Shown piece by piece: positions 11,428 to 23,612 of a stretch of 64,000 nt of DNA. Position 1 is the stretch's first letter. Each line of letters opens with the position of its first letter. The notes beneath the pieces were generated by a model. That model was given only the letters and a program-made list of their open reading frames with translations. It ran no database searches and was not told the origin of the DNA. The stretch is from assembly GCF_029168945.1 (NCBI RefSeq), contig NC_083610.1, positions 75,507,580 through 75,571,579 of the forward strand, in the 5' to 3' direction. The position numbers and the translations under genes are program-made. The DNA comes from Cannabis sativa. Lineage: Eukaryota; Streptophyta; Magnoliopsida; Rosales; Cannabaceae.

Positions 11428-12998
11428 ATGATCCAAACGTTTTTACAAGCTATGAACAAGAGAGAATCAAAATTGTGGTACAATGCTATGGATGATGAAA
11501 TGAATTCTATGAGGTGCAAATTTGTAGTCCGGGAACTTGTAAAGTTGCCTAATGGGGCGAGAGCCATTGGCTGTAAATGGGTCTATAAAACTAAGAAAGA
11601 CTCATTAGGCAACACCAGAGGTACAAAGCGAGACTCGTTGCTAAAGGATTCACTCAAGAGGAAGGAATTGACTATACAGTAGACTTTTCTCCCGTATCAA
11701 AGAAAGATTCCCCGAGAGTCATCTTGGCATTAGTTGCTCATTTTGATTTAGAGTTTGGAGCAGATGGATGTAAAAACTCGCTTTTCCGAATGGTGATCTG
11801 TGAGGAGGAGGTATACATGAAACAACCCGAAGGATTCTCCTCTGAAGAAGGTCGTGATTTGGTATGCAAGCTCAAGAAGTCCATCTATGGATTAAAACAA
11901 GCATCCCGCCAATGGTATTTAAAATTTCATGATGTCATCTCTTCCTTTGGATTTGAAGAGAATGTCATGGATCAATGCATATACCCGAAGGAAAGTGGGA
12001 GTAAGATCTCGTTTTCTTGTTTTATATGTGGACGATATTCTTCTTGCATCCAATGATAAAGGGTTGCTACGTGAAGTGAAACAATTTCTTTCAAAGAACT
12101 TTTGAGATGAAAGACATGGGTGAAGCATCCTATGTCATAGGCATTAAGATTCATAGAGATAGATACCGAGGTATCTTAGGTTTATCTCAAGAAGCCTACA
12201 TCAACAGAGTTTTAGAAAGATTTCATATGAAAGATTGTTCACCGAGCGTTGCTCCAATTATGAAGGGTGATAAATTAAATTTGAGCCAGTGCCCAAAGAA
12301 TGATTTTGAAAGAGAACAAATGAAGAACATTCCTTATGCTTCGCCTAAGCCTAATGTATGCTCAAAATGCACAAGACCCGACATTGCTTATTCCGCTTCG
12401 AATGTTAGGAAGATTTCGCAGTAACCCTGGGATAGACCACCGGAAAGCCGCAAAGAAAGTTATGAGGTATCTTCGGGGTACTAAGGATTACAAACCGATG
12501 TTCAAACGGGAACCGACAATCTAGAAGTAGTTGGCTACTCGGACTCGGATTTGTCAGTTGCACCGATTCACGTAAATCTACATCCGGTTACGTGTTTATG
12601 TTTCGGTGGAGCCGTGTCCCGAGGAGTAACAAACAAACCTTGACTCGCCTACTACTATGGAGGCCGAGTTCGTTTCTTCGCTTTCGAGGCTACATCACAT
12701 GGTGTATGGCTAAAGAGTTTCATTTCAGCCTTAGAGTGGTTGATTCCATTGCAAGGCCGCTAAAGATGTTCCGTGACAATTCAACCGTGCTTTCATGGCT
12801 AAGAACAACAAAAGTGGAAGTCGAAGCAAGCACATCGACATTAAGTACTTAGCTATTAGAGAACGTGTTAAGGAAAATAAAGTGGTCATTCAACACATTA
12901 GCACTGAATTGATGATTGCCGATCCTATGACAAAAGGCTTGCCACCTCATAAATTCAAGGATCATGTAGAGAACATGGGACTTGGTTCCCTTATGTAA
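11428..12998 (+). pseudogene. Copia-1 reverse transcriptase and RNase H (broken)
   Basis: The reverse transcriptase starts near 11460 (KLWYNAMDDEMNSM; GCKWVYKTKKDS near 11570) and includes KSIYGLKQASRQWYLKFHD near 11880. The catalytic YVDD is present at about 12025 in a shifted frame. RNase H follows from about 12590 to 12998 (KSGSRSKHIDIKYLAIRERV near 12810, ending at LGSLM). Indels and stops break it at least five times. A working copy elsewhere must have supplied enzymes if this copy moved recently. Confidence 0.88.
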
Positions 12999-13299
12999 TT
13001 TGTACAAATAAAGTTATTATTAATGAAACTCTTATTTTGATTTTTCTCATATTTATGCGCATCTTAATTTTACATTTGAGAAAAATTTCAGAGGACCTGA
13101 ATAAACATAAGGTTTAGGGTTTATTCACTTAAGTACATTGCCACATAAAGTACATTGTTATATAATAAATGTATTGTAATACATGGAAGATAATACTCGA
13201 TTCATAATGAGGACATGTCGCTATGATTCGTATGTTTATTATATAATGAGGAACGTTGGGTTTGAATATTTTAGTTTAAATGCTGACCAAGTGGGAGAA

Positions 13300-13809
13300 T
13301 ATTAGAATATTTTATATAAGGAAATTATTTTCTAATATTAAGGAAATGATTTTCTATTTAAGGAAATAAATAAATAATTGATTTTCTGATAAATGAATAT
13401 TTTATATTCATTAAATCTGAACAAAATCAATTATGTAATATTCTATATATGGTCAGATTTCTATATTCATTACCTGATTTGATTTCCTGAATTAATTGTC
13501 AAAATATTCTGACAATTAATGTGGCACGTATATCGATGGAGTATCTCACCTATAAATATAGGGTCTCGGTCCCCGAGCTCCTCACTCATTCTGAATCCAT
13601 TCAGCAAATTCCATCTAAAGAGAGTTGAGAGAGCGAGGAAGCCCGAACTCCAATACTGAAGCTATCGCAGGGATTGAAGCTCAAAGATCAATGGCTGGAG
13701 GTACATCGATCCTTTCATTGCATATATTATAGATATGATTACAGTTTATTTTCCGCATTTCATATCATTATATATGCTATATTACATACACTATATATAT
13801 AGTCTAACA
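13300..13809 (+). repeat. Copia-1 3' LTR
   Basis: 510-bp LTR, nearly identical to the 5' LTR, ending CTAACA directly before the ACTTC duplication. Confidence 0.92.
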
Positions 13810-15569
13810 ACTTCATCCAACATCCGATCCGATCCAATTGGATATTCAAAAATAACATCCAATCCGATCCAATCACAATTGGATATCCAATGTTTGGCGG
13901 TCGGTTGTAATTGGATCGGTCGGTTGTCATTGGATTGGATCGATTTATGCACACCCCTAGGCACGCGGGTTAGTATTCTTAAGGATCTATGGCTTAAGGA
14001 TGATGTCAATCCTTTTATTAAATCATCTCACTCGAACCTTGTTAACAAAATGGTAAATTCTTTGATAGAAGTGGATAAGCTTGAGTGGGATAATGAGATA
14101 CTTTCAGATGTTTTCAATGATAGAGACCAAAGCTTAATTTGGCAGATTCCTTTGTCTACTGGGAGTGAAGTTGATAGCTGGTATTGGTGGAAAGAGAACA
14201 ATGGTTTTTTCACTGTTAAAAGTGCCTACGGTTTGCAGCAACAGCTCTTTTCTAGGCCTGGTTTTGCTTCATCATCTGATTTTTGGAGGAAGCTGTGGAA
14301 GCTTAAACTTCCCCCGAAGGTGTAGAATTTTTTATGGTGTGTGTGTGTCAATAGGCTTCCAACAAGGTTCCAATTAGCCACTAAACATGTTCCTGTTGCG
14401 ACATGCTGCCTGATCTGCTTTGCTGCACCAGAAACAACACTTCGTGTGCTTGTTAATGCACCTTTGCTGGTGCTTGCTGGAGGAAAACAAAAGGGACTGT
14501 TGTAGCACCTGCTATGTTATTCACAAGCTGGTTTGAGGAAGGTTTGAATATTTGGAGTGAAGTCGAGAGTGTTGAAGCCGCCATGATTCTGTGGTCCATT
14601 TGGAATACTAGAAATGATGTGGTATGGAATGATAAACTTTCTATGGTGGATGAGGTAATTCAGAATGCAAAAATCAATTATGTGGACTGGTTTAATGCTC
14701 AACAAGCCGATAAGGACTCACACAGGGACCATCATGAGGCTCAGTCTGATAAATGGAAGCCCCCTGAGTTTCCAATTATCAAAGTAAATGTGGATGGAGC
14801 AATTTTTTCATTTGAGAATCAGTTTGGAGTGGGATTGGTGGCTTGGTCTGCATCTGGTGTGATTGTCCAGGCCAAAACTGTGTGCAAAATTGGTGCACTT
14901 CAGTCACATGAAGTTGAGGCAATGGGAATGAAAGAAGCCTTGAGTTTGATTAAAGCCAATGATTGGCATGATGTGATCGTGGAGTCAGATTGTCTTCAAG
15001 TAATTTTAGATTTACAAAATGATAAAATTATGGCTTCTCCTTAATGCCATATTATTTCTGATTGTAAGACGTTGATTGCCGGTATTGACAATGTTTTGGT
15101 ATGTTTTGTTAAGCGATCTACTAATAGGGTAAAATTGTCTGACACGATCCTCTCTTGTTGAGGCTGATCGTATTTTTAGTAGTCACTCTCTTTGCCTACT
15201 GTAATTACGTCCTTAGTACAGGATGATTTAATTTAATGAAGTTCTTATTATTATTCAAAAAAAAAAATTATCCAAAATTAAACTCATGGTATTATTTTGT
15301 ACTATTTTAGAAATGTAGGGTTCAATTTGTCATCTAATAAAACAGAGAATTTGATCGATAACTTTTACAAAATACATGATCTAAAATGTTATTAATCTAT
15401 ATTATATTAATAATTTAAAAAGTTCATTCAAATTTGTGAAATAAATCAATTGGAACGACTTAATTACTACTGATTTTAAAATTTAAAGAGTTGATTGCCA
15501 AAAATAATTTCATATGGGAATTAAAAATAATTCCATATGGACTGAATTGGTAAACCAAATAGAACTTAC

Positions 15570-15963
15570 ACTATGTTTGGTAAGGTGGAAAGAAGATTGG
15601 AAGGAGATGGGTGGAAGAAAATAGATGGAGGGATAAGTGAAATCATTTATTTGGAAAAAAAGAAAAGAGAGAAAAAAAGGAAAACATATCAAAACTCAAA
15701 ATTTTTAATCTTCTTAAAATGGAGGGATTTAATAAAAAGACAAAAAAAAATATACAGTATTATATTTGTCTTTAAAAAAATAATTAATTATATTAAAAAG
15801 GATAGTAATTAATTTTAGTAATTAATTTACATTCTATTTTTTCAATTCCATTTTTAATAACAAACAATATAAAATAGAGCTACTTTCCTCTCAATCCTTC
15901 ATATTCTCTATTCTTCCTATTCTTTTCTTTCATCCTACTTTTCATCTTTCCTACCAAACATAA
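15570..15963. mobile_element. MITE with TATGTTTGGTA inverted ends
   Basis: Left CTATGTTTGGTAAGGTGGAAAG and right CTTTCCTACCAAACATAAC form imperfect inverted ends. The similarity continues inward as purine-rich on the left and pyrimidine-rich on the right. About 0.4 kb, no coding. The left end reads cactatgtttggta, a form seen in several plant MITE families. Target duplication not resolved. Confidence 0.65.
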
Positions 15964-15969
15964 CCTTAA

Positions 15970-16400
15970 CAATGATTCATGGTGGTGATAGTGTGGGTGC
16001 TTCAATCAATGTTAATACAGTAAGTTATTAATTTGTCTTAATTGATAAGAAGTTATACCAGTAAACACGTATACTTATATATTTTTATATATATATATAT
16101 ATTTTGTAATAATTTTTAAAGAATAATAAATGTATGGTATTAGGACAAATTTTCTTTCGAAAAAAGGTGAAATCTTGTTAAAGCAAAAAAAAGAAAAATA
16201 AAAGTAAAAAGGAGAAGAAAATGATGAATTAAAACAATTTGCCCGTTAAATTCTTCATTAAAAAAATAGTGAATGAAGACCGAGAAAGGAAAAGTCATCT
16301 AAATCGACGGTAGATATTCCAGCACGGAAAAATCTAAGCCGTCCAAAAACAAAGATGATCGATCCTTAACGCTATAGCCTTATAGGGTTTGAAAACTCAT
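15970..16400 (+). promoter_or_regulatory. MYB3R1 upstream region
   Basis: AT-rich spacer before the first MYB3R1 exon. It includes a (TA)n run near 16083-16102. I see no certain TATA box or MSA (AACGG) motif that I would assert. Confidence 0.35.
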
Positions 16401-16624
16401 TCTCCGCCCTTTATGTTTGAATAGAGTTCACAGATACACACTCTCTCTCTCTCTCTCTCTCTCTCTGCATTTCTTGTTCTGCGTTTACAGATCTCTATCT
16501 CTCTCTCTCTCTCCATCCATCAAATCTTCGTTTTCTGGATGTTCAAATGCACACCATCTCGGTCGCATCGTTGACTTTCGCCTTACTCGGTTTCTCTACA
16601 TACTATTATCGGAAGCTCAGTTCG
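16400..16624 (+). other. MYB3R1 first, noncoding exon (5' UTR) with CT microsatellites
   Basis: CT runs at 16441-16466 and about 16497-16513 lie in a pyrimidine-rich stretch typical of plant 5' UTRs. A good donor (GTGAGT) follows at 16625. No frame here connects to the MYB coding exons without a stop, so it is taken as 5' UTR; its 5' limit is a guess. Confidence 0.5.
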
Positions 16625-17349
16625 GTGAGTGTCTTTTTTAGGGTTTTATTGCACTAAGTTTTGTTTAATACTATCTTCTAATCTTAACCTTCACTTCAAA
16701 TTCAGCTCGATCCAGTTTTTAACTTGTTTTATTCCCGTTTTTATGAGTTTTGGATTTGATCGTAGTACTTTTGAATTTAGGAAGTGTTGACTATCATTGT
16801 CTGGGTTCAGTGCGGGAAAATCTTTGTTTTCGTGTTCTGATCTTCCATTTTTCCCCTCCAAGTGATTTCCATTACATTGTAACTGTTTGTTTCGAATTTT
16901 GAAAGGTCAAATCTTTTAATTTGAATTTTTTGTTTGGTTTTTATCTGGACAGTTTATATTTTTCTTTTCGTGTCTTTGACTTGTTTAAAGTTCATTTATA
17001 TCTTCTGGGGTACTTATTTATGATATTGAATATTAAAATTTCAAGTTAAGATATGGTCCTATGGAGGATGATTAATATTTATCATTTTCTTTTTAAAAAT
17101 AATTTCAAGTGCATTTTAATTTTAGTGAATGGGGTTATCAGGGAATAATATATCACTGTGCGTTTCTGGTTAAGATTTCTTTAATTTTTGATGTCATTGT
17201 GCTTCATATTTTAATTCCTTCTTATATTTAATCATTTCTAAACCATTCACTAGATCGAGAAATGTTTAATTGTTTGAGAACAACAATCCACTGGGACTAT
17301 AAATAAGTCAGAATTGAGTGGCTTGGGAACTATTATTAATGAGGATGAT

Positions 17350-20300
17350 ATGAAGTCTCTTGTAAGTTTTTTGGGTATAGTGTTTAATTTTCTTTTTTTT
17401 TTTTGCTGGAACCCATAATGTGGTATAGTTACTAGCAGACCTTATCTATGGACAATGACAGAAGAATTAGTGGGCTTGGCGATAATATTCAGAAAAACCG
17501 AGCACTTAACGGGTAATAATTTTAGATCTTTTAGTAATGTTAATTTAAAGTATCTATTTTGGTTATTTCCTTGTCCTAGCTTGTTGTCGTTTTACTGGAA
17601 TGTTTTCAATTAATAAATAATATGAGATGGATATGCTGTCTAATTTTATTTGTGGTTGATTCTTGCTGCCCAATGTTTACATAACATTATTTGGCGCTTA
17701 GAATTTAAAACATTTTAAAAACAAAATTAATTAAGGAAAAATAACGTTATCAAGGTTCATGTGTTTTTAGTTACAAGCTTAATTGTTTAAGTTACATTTC
17801 TTTTATATCTGTATTAGGATTTTCGATTATTAGGATCTCTACCTTTCCCTTCAGTTTCCTATCTGTTTTTCTCTTCTAAATTGCACCGTGTTTATATCTC
17901 CTTGATAATTCATTGTCAACTTTAAAAGTTTGGAGGTCATTTAACAATTAGCAACTCTTTATGTAGGAGGACTAGTGGGCCTACAAGGCGATCAACTAAA
18001 GGGCAATGGACCCCTGAAGAGGTAATTGTGTACTTGTGCTTGCAAACTTGCAAATCTAATAAGAATCCAGAAGTTGCGCCCTTTCTTCTTTATTCTTCAA
18101 GTTATAGTTTTAGGGTTTTTTTCAAGCCATACTATTATGTTATATGATGCTTTGTTCTCACTTAAAATGAGAGAAAATAATGAATTTTATTGATGCCATG
18201 GCTTGTCGGCATACCTATCATTTCATTTAAATTTGAAGTGTAATTATAAATACGTCATTTGTGCCTTTGATGGTCAAACAAATACTTAGGTGATGTCTCA
18301 ATTTAGTCATCTGCATGTGAATCTGAAATGTTCTCCTGTCACCATTTATCACGATTTGGTGGTTTAAGTTCTACACTTCATAGATGCATGTTTTAAACTT
18401 TGAATTAGCATTGTCAAGTTTAAATTGTAAAGTGAATCTGATGAATTTTACATGCGTCCAGGATGAGACTTTGCGGAGAGCAGTTCAGCGTTTCAAAGGA
18501 AAGAACTGGAAGAAAATTGGTAAGGAATCTATATTCTGTCTTATGATTTGGAAGAAAATATGTTATCCTTAAATACTTCATCGTGACCCTTACTTTTGTT
18601 TCATTGGTGTCTCTATAAAATTGGTCATAGGTATGTATGTGTATACATGATGCTAATTCAAGAGAAATGTTGATGTGCTTAGACGAAAGAAATGGTTGGA
18701 AAAACTCAAATGTTGGGTGTCAAATAGATGACATAGCCGATAAAACTAAGATATATCTTTTCAGAATCATTTCACTGTTAAAAAAAGTATCTTGCGAGAT
18801 CTTTAAGTTGTTTGAAGTTGTGTATCTTTTTGTGGTTGAGAAGCTCAGAACCCCATCCTATTTTATGGGTTTATCATCATTATTCAGAATTTTCATCCCC
18901 TTAAGTGGGGTTACTTTTGTACTTTTGTGACCTTATATCTATTGCAATGTAATTGTATATTTTGGCCGTTTGTAGCTGAATGTTTCAAGGATCGGACTGA
19001 TGTACAATGCCTTCATAGGTGGCAGAAGGTTTTGAATCCAGAACTCGTCAAAGGTCCATGGTCTAAAGAGGTGCAGTGTTTCCCTTTCTTGTTTATTGCC
19101 TTTTATATCTGCGTAGTAGGATTGTCACCAACATCAGAAGACTTAATGTGAATATGTATACATATGATATATATTTTAAATGAAAAATTATACATACATT
19201 ATTTATTGCTCTTTTTAAAATGTAACAGGAGGATGATGTTATAGTTGAATTGGTGAAACAATATGGGCCAAAGAAGTGGTCTACCATTGCTAATCATTTA
19301 CCTGGACGTATTGGTAAGCAATGTCGGGAAAGGTATGATCTTCTCTTTTTTAATATTGTTGTATATTTATAGTTTCTTTTTGGTGAAGACTGAATGTTTA
19401 ATTTTTTTCATAATTATTTGTTATGTGTTATGTTTCTTGAGCATTACTGCATGTAAGGAAGTGCATTTATATTTTCATTTAACTATATTGTATTACCTAC
19501 CTACAATGTATGTGTCCAAGTTATTATGTAGTATCTGCAAGATTTCTGTATATATTTGTAGCTCAATTTACCTCGGTGACTAAGGCCTTACCTCTGGTCT
19601 ATATTACCTTTAAAATAATAAAAAAAGTGTGTTCTAGAGTGCCCCTTCCACTCATACATTGGTGAAACTAATTTTAGGTGGCACAATCATCTTAATCCTG
19701 CTATAAATAAAGAGGCATGGACACAAGAAGAGGAGTTGGCTTTAATTCGTGCTCATCAGGTATATGGAAACAAATGGGCAGAGCTAACGAAGTTCCTTCC
19801 AGGGAGGTATGTCCATTGGTTACTCGATACACAGAAGATATTTTTCTTATTTATGCCAAAGCTTTACTTTTTTACTTATTTTGCTTTACTTTAAACTTCA
19901 GTTCTTAATTTCATTAACCGTTGTTTTAAATCCACTATTTACTATTGCGAGTCTGAATATATATATCTGTTTTTATATGTTTACAGGACAGACAATTCTA
20001 TAAAAAATCATTGGAACAGTTCTGTAAAAAAGAAACTGGATTCTTACTTAAAATCAGGCTTGCTTACACAATTCCAGGGCTTACCTCAAGTTGGACAACA
20101 AAGCCAACCCATAGGTTCATCTTCTTTGAAGATTAGCGGAGATGATAGTAGTTGTAGAGGGACAGAAGCAGAGGAGGTTTCGGAATGCAGTCAAGATTCA
20201 ACTGTCGCCGGTCGCTTTCAGACTGCTGGAGAAATGGCCAATGTGGTATTAAATACAAGAGAGGAACTTCAGACTACTGAAGTAACTGGTTCAGGCAACT

Positions 20301-22910
20301 TGCCCATCTCCAGCCCAGCATCTTGTTCAGAACCCTATTATCCATCTCTGGAGGATTCTGCTTTTTCCAGAGCAGAGATATCTCATGACATAGATTGTGG
20401 TGCAAAATATCTCCGGCAAAATTTTTCAAATGATGCTGAAGTTTCAATGGGTGGGGATTACCATTTCGATTTGCATGACATGTCTAATATTTCTTCAAGA
20501 CATTTGGAACGGGAATCATCAGAGATGCAAACTTATTGTTTAGGTGCCAGTGAGAGCAATGAAGTAGCTAATGTTTCATTAGAAATTTCTGGTGGGTTAA
20601 TCGTTTCTGCTTCCATGGGGAACATGCACACAGGTTCTGAAAAACCAGAGCACATGCTGATATCTGATGATGAGTGTTGTAGGGTTCTATTTTCAGAAGC
20701 AATGAATGATGAATGCTTTTCCTCAAGAAATCTTGAAGGTGGAGGCTCTGGTTCAGCACTACACCAATCATCTAAAATTCAGATGTCTGATGCTGGTGGA
20801 AGTGTGCCTTCACAAGTACCAGGTCATTCAAGCGCTGATGTAACAGGAATTTCATGCTCTCAAAACTTCTTTTCTGATCCAGTGTCTGTTGATGATGGTC
20901 GACTTGTATTTGGCAGTGATTCAAATAGTTTGCTTATAGTTCCAGAACAAGAGTATGCCACCTGTTCACGTGATGGATTTATCTATACCAATGATTCTGC
21001 CAATTCTCCTTGCAATGATAATATGGATATGTCGAGAATGCAAGAGCAACTGAATACATCGAAGGATCCTTCAAAATTGGTTCCTGTCAATAGTTTTGGC
21101 TCAAAATCGGATACTCAAACTTGTCCCACGGTTTCAAGACCAAAAGTGGACAAGGGTGAACAGGATGCAGGAGTACTATGTTACGAACCTCCTCGCTTTC
21201 CAAATTTTGATGGTCCATTTTTTAGTTGTGATCTTATACAGTCCGGCAGTGAGATGCAGCAAGAATATAGTCCTCTTGGTATTCGCCAGCTGATGATGCC
21301 TTCCAACTGCCTTACTCCATTTAGATTATGGGATTCACCAACACGTGATGGTAGTCCTGATGCGGTGCTTAAGAGTGCTGCTAAAACATTCACGGGTACA
21401 CCATCTATTTTTAAGAAACGACACCGGGAGTTTATGTCACCATTGTCCGATAGGAAAAAGGACAAAAAGCTGGAGAATGATATGACCTCTAGTTTGACCA
21501 AAAATTATTCCCGTTTAGATATTGCTGTCCATGATAATAGGGGTAATAAAGCATCTTTGCAATCCCCGTCGCCTAACCAGAATGAGAACGTCAAAGAGCC
21601 AAGTGAATATACTGAAAGGCTGGCTCGTACCTCAGGACAGGATTCTGAGAAAGTGGGTAACAATATGGCGTTTTCACACGACAGAAACACAGGAAACGTT
21701 TTCTGTGATAGTGAACTACATAAAAATACAGACCAAGAAGCATCGGAAATTGAAGATAAGACCAAGATTGATGCTGATTCCTCTTCCCAATTGCCCTCTG
21801 GGGTCCTTACTGAACATAATATGAATGATCTGTTGTTATTTTCTCCTAAACAAGTTGATTTCAAAGCTCGAACACCTAGAAATCAGCATCTCAAAAGCTT
21901 TGATCCTTCACCAAATCGAGGTCTTAGTTCGATATCTTCTGGAATTGTTTCTGCACCGTTTTGCTCTCCTTCATTAAGTGGGAAGAAACTCAAAATTCAG
22001 GCTATAGCAGGGACATGTGGGCAACATGATTCTTCGTCAACCCTCCCTGAGATGAATGTTTCTACTGCTGGGAGCAATGTCACAGTTGAAACTTTCAGCA
22101 TGTAAGATTCAGGCCCTAATTTTGTGATTAAGATGAGATTTCTTTGGTTGTTGAATGGGTTCATATGATTTATCTTTTATTTTTTTTTTCAGATTTGGTG
22201 ATACCCCATTTAAAAGAAGTATCGAATCCCCTTCGGCATGGAAGTCGCCCTGGTTTATAAATTCTTTTATAGCTGGGCCCAGAGTTGATACTGACATCTC
22301 TATCGAGGTATTATTATCAGAAAATTTCTTGGTAATTAATCACCTAAACTTTCTGGCTTTGATGGGAAATAATTTTTTCGCTAATTCTGTGGAAACTTCT
22401 TCTACAGGATATGGGGTATTACGTGAGCCCTGTAGAGAGGAGCTATGATGCGATTGGATTGATGAAACAAGTAAGTGAGCATACCGCAACTGCTTACGCC
22501 AATGCTCAGGAGGTTTTAGGAAATGACACTCCTGAATCATTAATGAAAGGAAAACTCAACCGTGACACTTGGGGAAAGAGCAGTCAACTAGGAATTCGTT
22601 CCACATTGCCACAAAATATTTTGGTAAGATTGATTAGTCAAACATACACATACATTGTACTTGAAAAGTTCAGAGTTTGTAGCTATTCTTTCTGGTTAGA
22701 ACATAATAATCATTGAAGGTGCTGCTAGCTTTTATATTCAAACTAATTTTTATTTTCTTTCTTTCTTTTGTGTTTTTGTAGGCCGAGTGTCGTGTTCTCG
22801 ACTTTAGTGAATGTGGAACTCCTGGGAAGAAAGCAGATCCTGGGAAGTCCTCGACTGGTATTGCCAACTTCTCGAGCCCCTCTTCTTATCTGCTGAAAAA
22901 TTGCAGATGA
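17350..22910 (+). CDS. MYB3R1: Three-repeat (R1R2R3) MYB transcription factor, MYB3R1-like
   Basis: MYB3R proteins bind MSA elements (AACGG core) and control G2/M-phase genes in the nucleus. Exons: 17350-17361, 17439-17512, 17967-18021, 18462-18519, 18976-19070, 19229-19332, 19678-19806, 19987-22101, 22193-22307, 22408-22623, 22782-22910; all phases agree, giving about 1033 residues. R1 (KGQWTPEEDETL, from residue 40), R2 (KGPWSKEEDD) and R3 (EAWTQEEELAL) carry the regular Trp spacing and end at NSSVKKKL. The long exon encodes conserved blocks DDECCRVLF, CYEPPRFP, PFFSCDL and LRLWDSP-type FRLWDSP; the 3' exons hold TPFKRSIESPSAWKSPWF and the C-terminal ECRVLDFSECGTPGK. The length fits tobacco MybA1/A2-type activators. 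The start may be 17350 or the in-frame ATG at 17448. Confidence 0.95.
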
Positions 22911-23612
22911 CAATTTCCTCGAAGCCTCAACATGCTATATAATATCCCCCCCTTCATACCCATACATATATAAAAACTGTAGAAGTGAGCTCATTTTTTT
23001 TCTTGTAAAAACTACATTGTAACCTATATTTATATATATTTCATAATTTTACGCCGATTTTTTATGAATGTAATTTTTATTAAGTCAATAGAAGGACTCA
23101 CGCGTCTATTAAACTTCCTTTTCGTCTTTTGTTAGATATTCTTGACAAACTACGTTAAAATTTATAAAACATTTTTTTTTTCTTTACAGGGCGCTTTTCA
23201 ATGGTATCTTCAAGTTTCCAAAACTCTTAGTTGGGGCTGTGCAAAATAATGTAAATATGACTTGTATTGTACACAGGTTAAAGAATGTATTTGATTTGGA
23301 TTGGTTTAAATTGTGTTTTTTCAAGTAACATTTTAATTACTCAATGGATCATTTTTTTTCTTCTTTAATTATGACAAATTATTGGATAATTTAATTACTA
23401 ATTGAGTTATTTGCTTCTCTAATTATGACTAAAATTATTAGATTCCAACCGGTAAACACCCAAATCCCCACATTAATTTAACTTACCATTTCTAAAGTAA
23501 TAAAAAAATATATTATTGAAAAATAAATAAAATCCAAGAGTTTATGAAATTAAAGATATGTGCTAAATCAACTCAAATATGTGCAAGTGAAGATAATACT
23601 ATCATTTTTTTT
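22911..23612. other. MYB3R1 3' UTR and spacer
   Basis: The 3' UTR probably runs to about 23080-23110. The remainder is AT-rich with no gene. Confidence 0.5.

Larger units (their letters stand above)
6089..13809 (+). mobile_element. Ty1/copia LTR retrotransposon (Copia-1), full length, coding region decayed
   Basis: Complete 7.7-kb element with a perfect 5-bp target duplication ACTTC (6084-6088 and 13810-13814). Order: LTR, primer-binding site, 2.3-kb leader, gag, protease, integrase, reverse transcriptase, RNase H, polypurine tract aagtgggaga (about 13289), LTR. Integrase precedes reverse transcriptase, which defines copia. The pol region is broken by many small indels and stops. The LTRs start TATTAG rather than the canonical TG, in both copies, and end CTAACA. 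Confidence 0.95.
5639..13959. mobile_element. Nonautonomous hAT element (hAT-1), split by a copia insertion
   Basis: The ends are TAGGGGTGTTCA (5639) and TGCACACCCCTA (ending 13959), near-perfect terminal inverted repeats. They are flanked by a perfect 8-bp duplication GGCACGCG (5631-5638 and 13960-13967), the hAT signature. Without the copia insertion the element is about 0.6 kb and has no transposase. Many copies of ATCCAAT/ATTGGAT and GATCGGAT in both orientations fill the regions near the ends, as expected for transposase-binding subterminal repeats. Confidence 0.92.
5434..15264 (+). mobile_element. 5'-truncated L1-type LINE (LINE-1 in this window), interrupted
   Basis: Plant L1 LINE remnant in two parts, 5434-5630 and 13968-15264. 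The first part encodes LLAKQCWRLLT...SYIWRSI, the end of the reverse transcriptase region. The second resumes with the zf-RVT domain (FFTVKSAYG, KLKLPPKV) and an RNase H-like domain (VNVDGAIF near 14790; VIVESDC near 14980). A TAG replaces a sense codon after KLKLPPKV at 14323, and frameshifts follow, so it is dead. It ends in a poly-A run. Flanks AAATTATCAAAAATT (5419-5433) and AAATTATCCAAAATT (15265-15279) look like a 15-bp target duplication with one mismatch. Confidence 0.85.
5106..15512. mobile_element. MITE with long inverted arms (MULE- or foldback-like), split by nested insertions
   Basis: The reverse complement of about 5110-5300 aligns over its length, with scattered mismatches, to 15283-15512. 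Shared blocks include ggttaaatttgt/gggttcaatttgt, aataaaatagagagttt/aataaaacagagaattt and, near the outer ends, gattggcaaaata/gattgccaaaaata. Removing the LINE inside leaves an element of roughly 0.55 kb with arms near 0.2 kb. Long AT-rich arms fit a MULE- or foldback-type MITE. The outer limits and target duplication are not resolved. Confidence 0.5.

Noticed and set aside
20060..22105. Separate intronless gene starting at the ATG at 20060
   Set aside because: It is the long exon of MYB3R1; the reading continues upstream into R3 of the MYB domain and downstream past the apparent stop by splicing at 22101.
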